DNA of 64,000 nucleotides from assembly GCF_015354735.1 (NCBI RefSeq), contig NZ_JACEFJ010000009.1, positions 62,001 through 126,000 on the forward strand, read 5' to 3'. The notes below the pieces were generated by a model. That model saw only the letters and a list, made by a program, of their open reading frames with translations, made no database searches and was not told the origin of the DNA. Made by a program: the position numbers and the translations under genes. The stretch's first letter is position 1. Each line of letters starts with the position of its first letter. Source of the DNA: Pararhodonellum marinum (GTDB taxonomy: Bacteria > Bacteroidota > Bacteroidia > Cytophagales > Cyclobacteriaceae). This document shows positions 1 through 7,641 of the stretch, one piece after another.

Positions 1-484
1 CCGCAACCCAGAAATGTTGAATTTCCCCTATGACCAATACGGTGTCATTGACTTTTAAGGTTTGGTTTTCAACGAGGTAACAACCCATTTTTACTTGAGA
101 GGGAACAACAAATGGTGCAGGGAAGTCTTCCAGATAAACTTCTTCTAATCCTGTGGCCTTAAATTCTGAAACAGCATACCTTGCCGCTGTCTGATGAGCT
201 GCTTTATAAAAGGAGGAACTCACATGATTGAGGGTAAAATACCCCGTATCCAGAATGTTTTCAAGGGTGTGCCTTTCCACGGTATGGGGTCTGAATAAGA
301 TTCCTATCAGGGGCGGGGTAGCTCCAATGTGGAATACCTGTGAAAATGGGGCTAAATTTGTCTCTCCATTCCTGTTCTGGGAGCCGATTAGGTGGAGGCT
401 TTTGTATCCAGTGATGCTATTGACAAGATTTCTTCTGAAATCACTCGGCGCATCCAATAGCTGTTTTCTGGTAATATGTCTCAT
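1..484 (-). CDS. Flavin reductase-like domain protein (partial, 3' end outside window)
   Basis: The minus-strand frame starts with ATG at 484 and stays open for 161 codons to the left edge, so the C-terminus is missing. The translation begins MRHITRKQLLDAPSD and includes NLVNSITGYKSLHLIGSQ, NGETNLAPFSQVFHIG and YFTLNHVSSSFYKAAHQTAA. These match the flavin reductase-like (PF01613) fold, in which the N-G-x-x-N-x-A-P-F stretch contacts FMN. Family members bind FMN and either reduce it with NAD(P)H or act as small FMN oxidoreductases. The start codon overlaps the stop of the upstream gene (TAATG), so the two are translationally coupled. Substrate unknown. Confidence is good for the domain and low for the exact reaction. 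Confidence 0.75.
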   Translation of the reverse strand, partial: MRHITRKQLLDAPSDFRRNLVNSITGYKSLHLIGSQNRNGETNLAPFSQVFHIGATPPLIGILFRPHTVERHTLENILDTGYFTLNHVSSSFYKAAHQTAARYAVSEFKATGLEEVYLEDFPAPFVVPSQVKMGCYLVENQTLKVNDTVLVIGEIQHFWVA

Positions 485-927
485 TAGGTAAGAATCGCTT
501 CCTCAACAGAGTCGCAATACTGAATGTCTAGTCGGTCGATGACATTATCTGGATGGTTTTGGATGATTTGAGCCTTGGCAATCATCACCATTTTCTCAAA
601 CCACTTTTCAGAAGGAAGAATTTTTCGGTGCACATTCAGGCCGTATTCCAACATCTCTGCTTTCCACACCAGGAAATACCATTCCATACTTGGCTGGTGA
701 AAAGCCCTCAGGGCACGTTTATCAAAAATGAACTTGTGGTATTTTCCACCTTTTACAATTTTTGAAATTTTATGGAAAGTCTCTTTGAAGTCCTCTATAG
801 GTACATAGTCCACCAATAATTCACAGATAATGATTCCGTTGTCACCGTCAGCAAGGACTTTGCTGTATTTCTCTTCAAAAACCAATTGGAAATGGTGGTT
901 TTCCGTTATACTGATCAGGTCATTCAT
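484..927 (-). CDS. Conserved hypothetical protein, possibly STAS/SpoIIAA-like
   Basis: 147 residues, no signal peptide and no membrane segment. The alternating pattern of short hydrophobic strands and helices (for example GIIICELLVDYVP near residue 30, then KFIFDKRALRAF near residue 65) resembles the SpoIIAA-like/STAS fold seen in many small Bacteroidota proteins, but no diagnostic motif is present, so this is only a guess. The stop codon overlaps the ATG of the following flavin reductase-like gene, and 19 bp separate it from the upstream coiled-coil gene. It therefore looks like the third gene of a four-gene operon headed by the SDR gene at 1980. Function unknown. Confidence 0.6.
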   Translation of the reverse strand: MNDLISITENHHFQLVFEEKYSKVLADGDNGIIICELLVDYVPIEDFKETFHKISKIVKGGKYHKFIFDKRALRAFHQPSMEWYFLVWKAEMLEYGLNVHRKILPSEKWFEKMVMIAKAQIIQNHPDNVIDRLDIQYCDSVEEAILT

Positions 928-946
928 GATGGCTTAGGTTTTGGTA

Positions 947-1219
947 TTATAGGAATGTGTTTCTTTTCAAATTGTGCTTATGGGTCATTTCTTCACGAAA
1001 CTGATCCATGTTTTCCTCCAGTTTAATGGCGTATTCTAGCGTGGTTTTCATCATTTCCTGTTGGGAATTGATCTGTTCTTTTAAGCGGTGTAATTCCTGA
1101 TTCATTTCTGCCATTTTGAGGTCATATTCCTTTTTCAACCGCTCTTTTTCAAGCTGGGCTTTCTTAAGTTCTTCCTTGAAAATCAAAAATGATTCCGGTG
1201 GGGTCTTCATAATCATCAT
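947..1219 (-). CDS. Small coiled-coil protein
   Basis: 90 residues, or 87 if translation starts at the second good ATG (1210; the sequence begins MMIMKTPPES). Residues from about 14 to 80 form one continuous charged heptad-like helix rich in Glu, Lys, Gln and Leu, so a coiled coil or oligomerisation rod is predicted. No signal peptide, no Cys. It lies between an SDR gene 74 bp upstream and a conserved hypothetical gene 19 bp downstream, all on the minus strand. I do not recognise a family. It may be a scaffold or partner for a neighbouring product, which is inference from position only. Confidence 0.55.
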   Translation of the reverse strand: MMIMKTPPESFLIFKEELKKAQLEKERLKKEYDLKMAEMNQELHRLKEQINSQQEMMKTTLEYAIKLEENMDQFREEMTHKHNLKRNTFL

Positions 1220-1293
1220 ACTTTAATCAATTGGGATCATACCCTATTCCAACTACACTTTTTTAATCTGATTGTTTTAAAAAATGGGAATTT

Positions 1294-1980
1294 TTATACA
1301 TTTCTTACCGAAGACATACCGCCGTCCAAATGTAAAATTTGTCCGGTCATCCAAGTGGATTCACCGCTCAACAGGTAAATTGCTGCGGAAGCGATGTCTT
1401 CTGGCTGGCCAAAACGTCCCAATGGATGTCTCTTGTTGGAGGCTTCTTTTTTGTCGTCTGTAGAAAGCAGTTGGCTGGCAAGGGAGGTATCTGTCAAAGA
1501 GGGAGCAATGGCGTTCACCCTTATTTTGGAGGCTGACCATTCTGCGGCCAATGACCTTGTCAGGCCTTCTAGAGCCCCTTTGGCACTGGCAATAGAAGCA
1601 TGAAAACCCAATCCAACCTGAACGGCTACAGTGCTGAACAAAACCACCGAAGCTTTGTCTGCTTTTTTAAGTCCTTTCATACAAGATTGAAGCACTTTTA
1701 CGGCTCCTAAAACATTAATGTTAAGGTCTCTTTGAAACTCATCCAAGCTCAAACGGTGAAAAGGTTTTAAGTTGATTGTCCCGGGACAATATACCAGTCC
1801 GTCTATTTTTTCGGGCAAACCTTCAATTTCTGAAAAATCCGATTCTACATCCAGTTGTTGAGTGCCATTTCCGCTCTTGCTGTACAAATACAAATTGGCA
1901 CCCTTATTTTCCAACATGGTTGCGATGCTTTTACCAATCCCTGAGTTTCCTCCGATGATAACAATATTTTTATCTTTCAT
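1294..1980 (-). CDS. Short-chain dehydrogenase/reductase family protein lacking the catalytic Tyr
   Basis: 228 residues, classical SDR length. The nucleotide-binding turn GGNSGIG is at residues 10-16 and the usual NAG is replaced by CPG near residue 65. The active-site Ser is at 116 (FSTVA) and the conserved Lys at 134. However, the Tyr expected four residues before that Lys is Ile130 (motif HASIASAK). The C-terminal part (RVNAIAPSLTDT, then GRFGQPEDIA and a GQILHLDGGMS end) is intact, so this is not a decayed gene. Such a protein may bind NAD(P) without normal Tyr-dependent chemistry, or use another acid. It is the first gene of a probable operon ending in a flavin reductase, downstream of queD-folE but isolated from them by a terminator. 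Confidence 0.85.
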   Translation of the reverse strand: MKDKNIVIIGGNSGIGKSIATMLENKGANLYLYSKSGNGTQQLDVESDFSEIEGLPEKIDGLVYCPGTINLKPFHRLSLDEFQRDLNINVLGAVKVLQSCMKGLKKADKASVVLFSTVAVQVGLGFHASIASAKGALEGLTRSLAAEWSASKIRVNAIAPSLTDTSLASQLLSTDDKKEASNKRHPLGRFGQPEDIASAAIYLLSGESTWMTGQILHLDGGMSSVRNV

Positions 1981-2039
1981 GTATCAGTTTCTTTTCCATA
2001 ATTAAGTACCTTAGAACCTAAATTGTTTGATTTTTTAAA

Positions 2040-2073
2040 CAATAAAAAAGCCGAAACATTACATTTCGGCTTT
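2040..2073 (-). terminator. Rho-independent terminator after folE
   Basis: Perfect 10-bp stem AAAGCCGAAA (2047-2056) with TTTCGGCTTT (2064-2073) and a 7-nt loop. Read on the minus strand it is followed by a U-rich stretch (plus-strand A run at 2044-2049). It lies 21 bp past the folE stop and ends the queD-folE transcript before the SDR gene. Confidence 0.8.
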
Positions 2074-2094
2074 GTTGGTTCAGTTGTATTAAAG

Positions 2095-2793
2095 TTATTC
2101 CAAAGAAATATATTTCATAAATTCATTTCTGGATTGTTCATCTTGTTCAAATTTCCCACTATAAAAGGAAGTCACTGTGCTACTGCTGACATCCTGTATA
2201 CCTCTCGAAGAAACGCACATGTGATGGGCATCTATGATTACAGCCACGTCATCAGTTTTCAACATTTCTTTCAATTCATTGCCTATCTGCATGGTCAATC
2301 TTTCTTGTACCTGAGGTCTTTTAGCAAAATATTGGACAATGCGGTTTATTTTGGATAGACCAATCACCGTGCCATTGGAAATGTAAGCTACATGTGCTTT
2401 GCCATATATGGGTACAAAATGGTGTTCGCAGTTGGAGAAAAAAGTAATGTCTTTCTCTACCAACATCTCGTTGTACTTGTATTTGTTTTCGAAAAGTTTG
2501 ACATCTGGCCTGTTTTTGGGATTCAAACCGCTGAAGACTTCCTTGATGTACATCTTGGCCACTCTTCTTGGCGTTCCCTTTAGGCTATCATCCGTAAGGT
2601 CCAAACCGAGAACATGCATGATTTCCCTAAAATGCTTTTCGATCAACTCCATCTTGAGCTCGTCATCCATTTCAAAGGCATCTTCTCTAAGGGGGGTCTC
2701 ATGGGAGGTCCCAATGTGTTCATCGCCAATTTCCTCTATGGTATGGTCAAATATCATTCCCGTTGTATTCAACAAAGTTTCTTTCTGTTTCAT
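2095..2793 (-). CDS. folE: GTP cyclohydrolase I
   Basis: 232 residues. Converts GTP to 7,8-dihydroneopterin triphosphate, the first step of folate and other pterin pathways, in the cytoplasm. Zinc ligands are visible as Cys122 and His125 in NCEHHFVP and Cys193 in HHMCVSSRG. The motifs GLSKINRIV and RPQVQERLT are also typical of the family. The start is uncertain: ATG at 2793 gives a 47-bp overlap with queD, while ATG at 2757 (residue 13) gives an 11-bp overlap. Either way it is translationally coupled to queD upstream. The pair could feed queuosine synthesis, folate, or both. Confidence 0.95.
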   Translation of the reverse strand: MKQKETLLNTTGMIFDHTIEEIGDEHIGTSHETPLREDAFEMDDELKMELIEKHFREIMHVLGLDLTDDSLKGTPRRVAKMYIKEVFSGLNPKNRPDVKLFENKYKYNEMLVEKDITFFSNCEHHFVPIYGKAHVAYISNGTVIGLSKINRIVQYFAKRPQVQERLTMQIGNELKEMLKTDDVAVIIDAHHMCVSSRGIQDVSSSTVTSFYSGKFEQDEQSRNEFMKYISLE

Positions 2794-3163
2794 ATAGTCG
2801 AATTGTTATTTCGTATTTAGTATCAATTTTATTTCTCAGAATATTCCAAATAACCACAGCAATGTTTTCCGCAGTTGGATTAAGGTTTTTAAATTCATCG
2901 GTATCTAGGTTTAAGTTTTTATGATCAAATTTATTCAGTACATTTTCTTTAATAAGATCACTGAGGATCTTCATGTCATACACGTAACCTGTATTAGGGT
3001 CTATTTCTCCAACAAGCTTTACGATCAAATCATAATTGTGGCCGTGAAAATGAGGATTGTTGCATTTGCCAAAGACACGGGTATTTTGTTCTTCGGACCA
3101 ATCTGGATTGTGTAATCTGTGGGCAGCATTGAAATGCTCTTTTCTGTAGACGGCAACCTTCAT
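2747..3163 (-). CDS. queD: 6-carboxytetrahydropterin synthase / PTPS family
   Basis: 138 residues, normal for the family. It converts dihydroneopterin triphosphate to 6-carboxy-5,6,7,8-tetrahydropterin in queuosine synthesis (QueD) or makes 6-pyruvoyl-tetrahydropterin (PTPS). The zinc ligands His15 (FNAAHRL), His40 and His42 (HFHGHNY) and the catalytic Cys34 (FGKCNNP) are all present. It overlaps the start of folE, the enzyme that makes its substrate, so the two form one unit. Sequence alone does not separate QueD from PTPS activity; QueD is the usual assignment in bacteria. No queC or queE gene is in the window. Confidence 0.9.
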   Translation of the reverse strand: MKVAVYRKEHFNAAHRLHNPDWSEEQNTRVFGKCNNPHFHGHNYDLIVKLVGEIDPNTGYVYDMKILSDLIKENVLNKFDHKNLNLDTDEFKNLNPTAENIAVVIWNILRNKIDTKYEITIRLYETERNFVEYNGNDI

Positions 3164-3541
3164 TAATTTTTACTTTGCTGGGCTAATGGAAATCCAATGT
3201 GTTTAAATTGTTGTTATTCCCTAAGTTTTGAATTCTTTTAATACGAACTTGAATCCTGATATAATGTTTAAATTTTTTCTCCAATAGTTAAACAAAATAA
3301 CCTAATTCATTTGTTGCCAAATCTTTACTGGCTGTTATTTTACTGATTCATATGGCAAATATACTTATCATAATGTCCATTTGTCTCATTAGAAACATTC
3401 AACTGATAAATCAGCATAGTAACAATGTAAGTTGAATTTTGAGTTCCATTTCTAAAACCCCTAAAATATTACCATCAAGGAAGCGTTGTATTGATATTGA
3501 TTTTGTTAATTTGCAAGATCGGTTACCCTCTTTATAATGCA
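3164..3541. other. Intergenic region between divergent queD and L,D-transpeptidase genes
   Basis: AT-rich 378-bp region with no credible ORF or RNA gene. It must carry divergent promoters. A TATATTTG box on the minus strand (3363-3356) fits the Bacteroidota -7 consensus but lies about 190 bp from queD. An 8-bp inverted repeat (ATTCAACT...AGTTGAAT) is seen near 3397-3436. Nothing else recognised. Confidence 0.4.
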
Positions 3542-4264
3542 ATGCTGAGAATTTTTGCCTTATTGATAGTTTTTACCTGTTCTTCTTTTTGGAGTCCACT
3601 GACGCTTCAAAATGAACAAGAGCCCAGCAGGACAATTAGTATGGATCTGACAGGTAGGATGGTTGAATTAATTTTAGATCATCAAGAAAACCAATCCCTT
3701 ACATTGCCAAGTTCAAACGTATTGGAATTGGGTCTGACGGGTTTTTTAAAACTTGTTTCAGAAAATCAAATGACATTGGACAAACCGCTGACCATCATTG
3801 ATTATTCACTGCCTTCTTCTGAAAAAAGGATGTGGATCATTGACGTCAATTCAGGTCAGATCCTCAAGACTTCTTTGGTTTCTCATGGAAGGAACTCCGG
3901 AAATCTTCATGCAGAAATGTTTTCAAATACCCCTTCGAGTTTTATGAGCAGTCTTGGGTTTTATTTGACTGCGGAAACCTACCAAGGAAAGCACGGATAT
4001 TCTCTTAGGTTAGATGGTTTGGAAGAAGGATTTAACGACAAAGCTAGAGAGCGGGCAATTGTCATTCACGGGGCTGAATATGCTTCAGAGGAGGTGGTCA
4101 AAACCACAGGCCGATTAGGAAGAAGTCTTGGATGCCCCGCATTGCCGGAAACCCAGTCCAAAGAAATCATAGACTTGATCAAAGAACAGTGTGTGCTTTT
4201 CATCTTTGGAAATGATCTTCAATATCTTGGCGAATCTCCTTTGATCCGACCTGCCCTCAGCTGA
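3542..4264 (+). CDS. L,D-transpeptidase catalytic domain protein (YkuD_2 type)
   Basis: 240 residues from the ATG at 3542, which opens a signal peptide (MLRIFALLIVFTCSSFW). The frame is open further upstream to 3491, but that extension is not signal-like. The catalytic region has His176 (VIHGAEYAS) and the SxGC motif at Ser195-Gly197-Cys198 (GRSLGCPAL), as in the PF13645 branch of the family. Members form 3-3 peptidoglycan cross-links or attach proteins to the cell wall in the periplasm. Its stop codon is only 2 bp from the stop of a second, different L,D-transpeptidase on the other strand. Confident on family; target reaction unknown. Confidence 0.85.
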   Translation: MLRIFALLIVFTCSSFWSPLTLQNEQEPSRTISMDLTGRMVELILDHQENQSLTLPSSNVLELGLTGFLKLVSENQMTLDKPLTIIDYSLPSSEKRMWIIDVNSGQILKTSLVSHGRNSGNLHAEMFSNTPSSFMSSLGFYLTAETYQGKHGYSLRLDGLEEGFNDKARERAIVIHGAEYASEEVVKTTGRLGRSLGCPALPETQSKEIIDLIKEQCVLFIFGNDLQYLGESPLIRPALS

Positions 4265-4266
4265 CC

Positions 4267-5916
4267 TTAATTTCTGGTTTTGTATAACTCAGCCAATATC
4301 CTTCCATCCCTTTTATAGAGGTCATTGCGTACGTGCATTTCGTTTTTTCCATCTGTCCAGAAGGTCAGGTATAAAATCACCACAGGGATACTCTCTTTAA
4401 GGTTAACGGTGCGCTCTTTGCCTGAATTCATTGCCTTTTTAATCGCTTCTTCATCCCATTGTGGGAACTCTTCCAAGAGTAATTTGGCAAATTCAATTGG
4501 TTTCTCTATTCGTATACATCCTGAGCTCAAAGCCCTGTTGTCCCTACTAAAAAGGGAGCGGGTAGGGGTGTCATGGATATAGACATTGTATTTGTTGGGA
4601 AACATAAATTTCACCAGACCCAAAGAATTTTGCTGGCCTGGATCCTGCCTTACCATATAAGGGAAATTTCTTGCAGTGATTTTACTCCAATCAATGGATT
4701 TGGGATCCACTTCAACGCCTGAATGCGTCAAGATGCGCATTTTTTTTGCAGCCAAATAACCCAAGTCCCGTTTGACAGCTGGGATCACATCATTGGCTAG
4801 AATGGTGGGGGGCACCGTCCAAGTGGGGCTGAAAACCAGGTAAGACATCCTTGCATCAAAAACCGGAGTGGCCCGATAATCCTTGCCCACGATGGCATTG
4901 GAAGTCAATAAGGTATCACGATCTTTCAGGTAATCCATTTGAAAATTGGCAATGTTGACCAATATCAACTTATCAAACTTCAAAGAATCTGGCAACCACC
5001 TGAGTCTTTCTAGATTTACGGCTACCTGACCCATCAGATCCTGAGGGGACTTGTTGAGTGCCTCCAGGGTTCCCGCTCCCAATACCCCGTCGGGCAGGAG
5101 TCCATTTCTGACCTGAAGGCGTTGCACTCCGGAGAGAAGAATTGAGTCATATTGGTTAAGGTCAGGCGCCTCATAAGGTTCGAGGTCTCCCCAAAAGATA
5201 AGCCGTTCTCTGATCTGATGTAGTATAGGGTTTCTCTCTCCTGGTTTCAAAGATTTTTCAACAGTCAGTTTGTTCCATTTAGGCTTTTCTTTTTTATTGA
5301 TCTCATGAAACTCCCGAAGGCTCTCACGCATCCTGGGATAAATCCTGAAACTGGGCCAAAGTTCTTGAAGGCTGGTTTTGATTTTATTGCCCTGAATGGC
5401 CTCTTCCAACCTCGGATCAATCAACAGATTGGAATTTTTTCTTTGGATGTTCCAGTTCGCTGCCATCTCATCTGGATTAAGCTTTCCTGTAAAAAGATGG
5501 GTGGATAACATGATATAGGCATCTGTTAGAAAAATATCCAGATTGGCTTGCTGCTTGACCGTATACTCATCTTGATCTTTTTCCAAAGTTTCAAAATAAT
5601 CATTGATGATGCCGAGATGGTAGTCCTCTGGCACCAACCCATCAAAAAAAGATTGTTGAATCTGATACCGCATTTCATAGGCATTGCAGGTCAGCTTTCC
5701 TTGCTCAAACCAGGCTGGATCAAAAGCCCTGTTGGTGTAGAACCTAAGCATAGTTTCCGAACTGTACAAAGGGATTTGCTGCAAGATAACCCGTTCATCC
5801 AGAAATTGGTTTTCAAGGGTGTTTCTGATTTCAAAGGATACAGATTCCTGCCACTCTTGACCCGAGACTTGAAAGCTGATCAGTATAAAAAAAAGTAAGC
5901 AATTCTGATTTTTCAT
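4267..5916 (-). CDS. L,D-transpeptidase with scaffold and peptidoglycan-binding domains (YcbB/LdtD type)
   Basis: 549 residues from ATG at 5916, chosen because it begins a signal peptide (MKNQNCLLFFILISFQVSGQ); the frame continues to 5934. Domain order: N-terminal scaffold region (about 30-240), a peptidoglycan-binding helical domain (about 255-300, with GVQRLQVRNGLLPDGVLG), then the YkuD catalytic domain, with HDTPTRSLF near residue 450 and SSGCIRIE with Cys467. It makes 3-3 cross-links in peptidoglycan, which in E. coli bypasses penicillin-binding proteins and strengthens the envelope. It is convergent with the shorter L,D-transpeptidase. About 78 residues follow the active Cys, as in LdtD homologues. 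Confidence 0.9.
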   Translation of the reverse strand: MKNQNCLLFFILISFQVSGQEWQESVSFEIRNTLENQFLDERVILQQIPLYSSETMLRFYTNRAFDPAWFEQGKLTCNAYEMRYQIQQSFFDGLVPEDYHLGIINDYFETLEKDQDEYTVKQQANLDIFLTDAYIMLSTHLFTGKLNPDEMAANWNIQRKNSNLLIDPRLEEAIQGNKIKTSLQELWPSFRIYPRMRESLREFHEINKKEKPKWNKLTVEKSLKPGERNPILHQIRERLIFWGDLEPYEAPDLNQYDSILLSGVQRLQVRNGLLPDGVLGAGTLEALNKSPQDLMGQVAVNLERLRWLPDSLKFDKLILVNIANFQMDYLKDRDTLLTSNAIVGKDYRATPVFDARMSYLVFSPTWTVPPTILANDVIPAVKRDLGYLAAKKMRILTHSGVEVDPKSIDWSKITARNFPYMVRQDPGQQNSLGLVKFMFPNKYNVYIHDTPTRSLFSRDNRALSSGCIRIEKPIEFAKLLLEEFPQWDEEAIKKAMNSGKERTVNLKESIPVVILYLTFWTDGKNEMHVRNDLYKRDGRILAELYKTRN

Positions 5917-6076
5917 AGGTAACAAATTTGTCAAATATGGTGATTAAGAAATTCGGCAGGAAATTTAAGAAGGTTGAAGTTGATATTATGCCATCAGATG
6001 CCTTTTAACTTTAACTTTGGATGAAAGCAAAAGCGGAGAAGATGTAAAGGATCATTCCTTAAAGGAAGGAAACCGA

Positions 6077-6928
6077 TTATTCCACCTGGAAATCCTGATA
6101 CCTTTGCCCGAGTTCCCAAGATGCACGCAGCATTTCCAGAAAACTCTCCATCTTATGTAGGGGTATCAAATTCGGACCATCACTCAAAGCCTTGGAAGGA
6201 TCAGGATGGGTTTCGATGAAAAACCCGTCAATACCGGTAGCGGCAGCTGCTCGGGCCAGTACCGGTGCAAACTCCCGCTGGCCACCGCTGCTCCCTCCCT
6301 GACCGCCAGGTTGTTGTACACTATGGGTAATGTCAAACACGACAGGGGCAAATTGGCGCATGATAGGCAATCCCCTCATGTCCACTACCAAGTTGTGATA
6401 GCCCAATGAAAAACCTCTTTCTGTCAGGCAGACATTGGGGTTACCGGTTGACCTTACCTTGTCTACGGCATACTGCATGTCTTCAGGAGCCATAAACTGC
6501 CCTCTTTTTATTTTAACAGCCTTCCCTGTCTTTCCTGCAGCGAGTAACAGGTCCGTTTGGCGACAAAGAAAAGCTGGGATCTGCAATACATCCACCACCT
6601 GAGCTACCTCCTCAGCCTGGTAACTTTCATGGATGTCAGTAACCAATGGGACCTTGAGTTCTTGACCTACTTTCTGTAAGACTTGAAGAGACTGGTCCAT
6701 GCCAATGCTCCTAAAAGAGCCGGATGAAGTTCGGTTGGCTTTGTCAAATGAGGCTTTGAAAACATAATCAAACCCAAATTTTGCAGCCAAGGATTTGACA
6801 GTGCTTCCTATTTCCAAACAAATATCCAGGCTTTCTACTGCGCAAGGACCTGAAAAAAGTACCGGATTGCCTGCCCCCAAAGTGATGGACTCGGTGATTT
6901 GCATGGGTTGTGTATATTTTTTCATCAT
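6077..6928 (-). CDS. kdsA: 3-deoxy-8-phosphooctulonate synthase
   Basis: 283 residues. Condenses arabinose 5-phosphate and phosphoenolpyruvate to Kdo 8-phosphate for lipopolysaccharide, in the cytoplasm. Motifs: FSGPCAVES near residue 25, YVFKASFDKANRTS near 55-70 and a C-terminal GFFIETHPDPSKALSDG. Cys at the N-terminal motif is kept as in metal-dependent forms. The start is ATG at 6928 or the next codon (MMKK). It lies downstream of kdsC on the same strand, separated by 148 bp that are almost entirely filled by a dispersed inverted-repeat element, so co-transcription with kdsC is uncertain. Confidence 0.95.
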   Translation of the reverse strand: MMKKYTQPMQITESITLGAGNPVLFSGPCAVESLDICLEIGSTVKSLAAKFGFDYVFKASFDKANRTSSGSFRSIGMDQSLQVLQKVGQELKVPLVTDIHESYQAEEVAQVVDVLQIPAFLCRQTDLLLAAGKTGKAVKIKRGQFMAPEDMQYAVDKVRSTGNPNVCLTERGFSLGYHNLVVDMRGLPIMRQFAPVVFDITHSVQQPGGQGGSSGGQREFAPVLARAAAATGIDGFFIETHPDPSKALSDGPNLIPLHKMESFLEMLRASWELGQRYQDFQVE

Positions 6929-6938
6929 ATTTTATTGT

Positions 6939-7091
6939 GTATGTACGGAATGAAACCAGTAAAATGGTAATTCAATATAATTCTCGCCAGCAAATTGAAA
7001 TGTCCGGTACATCAGACTTCGGACTTCGGACTTCCAACCCGTTTGAAGAAGAATATTGGGTTAGTGGCAAAGAAGCGGATAACCATATATT
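6939..7091. repeat. Dispersed inverted-repeat element, copy A
   Basis: This 153-bp stretch is clearly homologous to 30649-30820. The outer parts match closely: AGTAAAATGGTAATTCA and CTCGCCAG on the left, ACCCGTTTGAAG and ATTGGGTTA, GGCAAAGAAG, TAACCAT on the right. The centre differs in length. Its ends are imperfect inverted repeats (ATGGTAATTCA...GCCAG at 6964-6990 versus the complement of GTGGCAAAGAAG...AACCAT at 7064-7086), so it could fold as a long hairpin. The core contains the heptamer ACTTCGG in tandem. It abuts the kdsC stop codon and fills the kdsC-kdsA gap. No coding capacity; it looks like a MITE or large REP-type element. Confidence 0.75.
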
Positions 7092-7640
7092 TCATTTAGC
7101 ATGTTTTTCTATCAAAGGAATTAAATGCCCCTGAGCATGAAGAATAATATCAGCCAGCTCCCTGAAAACACCTTCGCCGCCTTTTTTAGTACTTACATGA
7201 TCTACCTTTGCCTGCACGTAGGGCAGGGCATCGGCTGGTGCAACGGACAAGCCTACCTTGGTAAGGATTGGCAGATCTATGAGATCGTCACCCAAATAAG
7301 CGCAGGCAGACAAAGAGATGCCCAACATTCCCAACACCTCGTGAAGTTTTTCCATTTTATTTTTTACACCGTGTAGGTGAAAGTCAAACTTCAACTCCTC
7401 ACAGCGGTTTCTCACAACAAGTGAGTCTCGGCCAGTAATGGCCCCCACTTTGATGTGATGGTGCTGTAGGTGATGAACGATCAATCCATCCTTGACGTTG
7501 AATTTTTTGTATTCTAGTTGATTGTCATCATAAATGATCCCTCCATCTGTCATCACACCGTCTATGTCTGTAATGATCAGTTTAATGGCTTTCGCTTTTT
7601 CAAAAATATGAGAAGCAATCCCTTCTAAATGGTCTAGCAT
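7092..7640 (-). CDS. kdsC: 3-deoxy-D-manno-octulosonate 8-phosphate phosphatase (HAD family)
   Basis: 182 residues from ATG at 7640. The frame extends to 7694, but that overlaps the upstream gene and the extra residues are not family-like. HAD motif I is DIDGVMTDG (Asp25 and Asp27), motif II GAITGRDS, motif IV YLGDDLIDLPIL. The 182-residue size and absence of a large cap domain fit tetrameric KdsC. It dephosphorylates Kdo 8-phosphate, the step after KdsA. Its ATG follows the stop of the GNAT/nitrilase gene by one base (TGACATG), so the two are translationally coupled. Confidence 0.9.
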   Translation of the reverse strand: MLDHLEGIASHIFEKAKAIKLIITDIDGVMTDGGIIYDDNQLEYKKFNVKDGLIVHHLQHHHIKVGAITGRDSLVVRNRCEELKFDFHLHGVKNKMEKLHEVLGMLGISLSACAYLGDDLIDLPILTKVGLSVAPADALPYVQAKVDHVSTKKGGEGVFRELADIILHAQGHLIPLIEKHAK

Positions 7641-7641
7641 G

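Noticed and set aside
6040-6076. Terminator after kdsA
   Set aside because: TTCCTTTAAGGAA is a short palindrome with almost no loop and no U tract at the right place.
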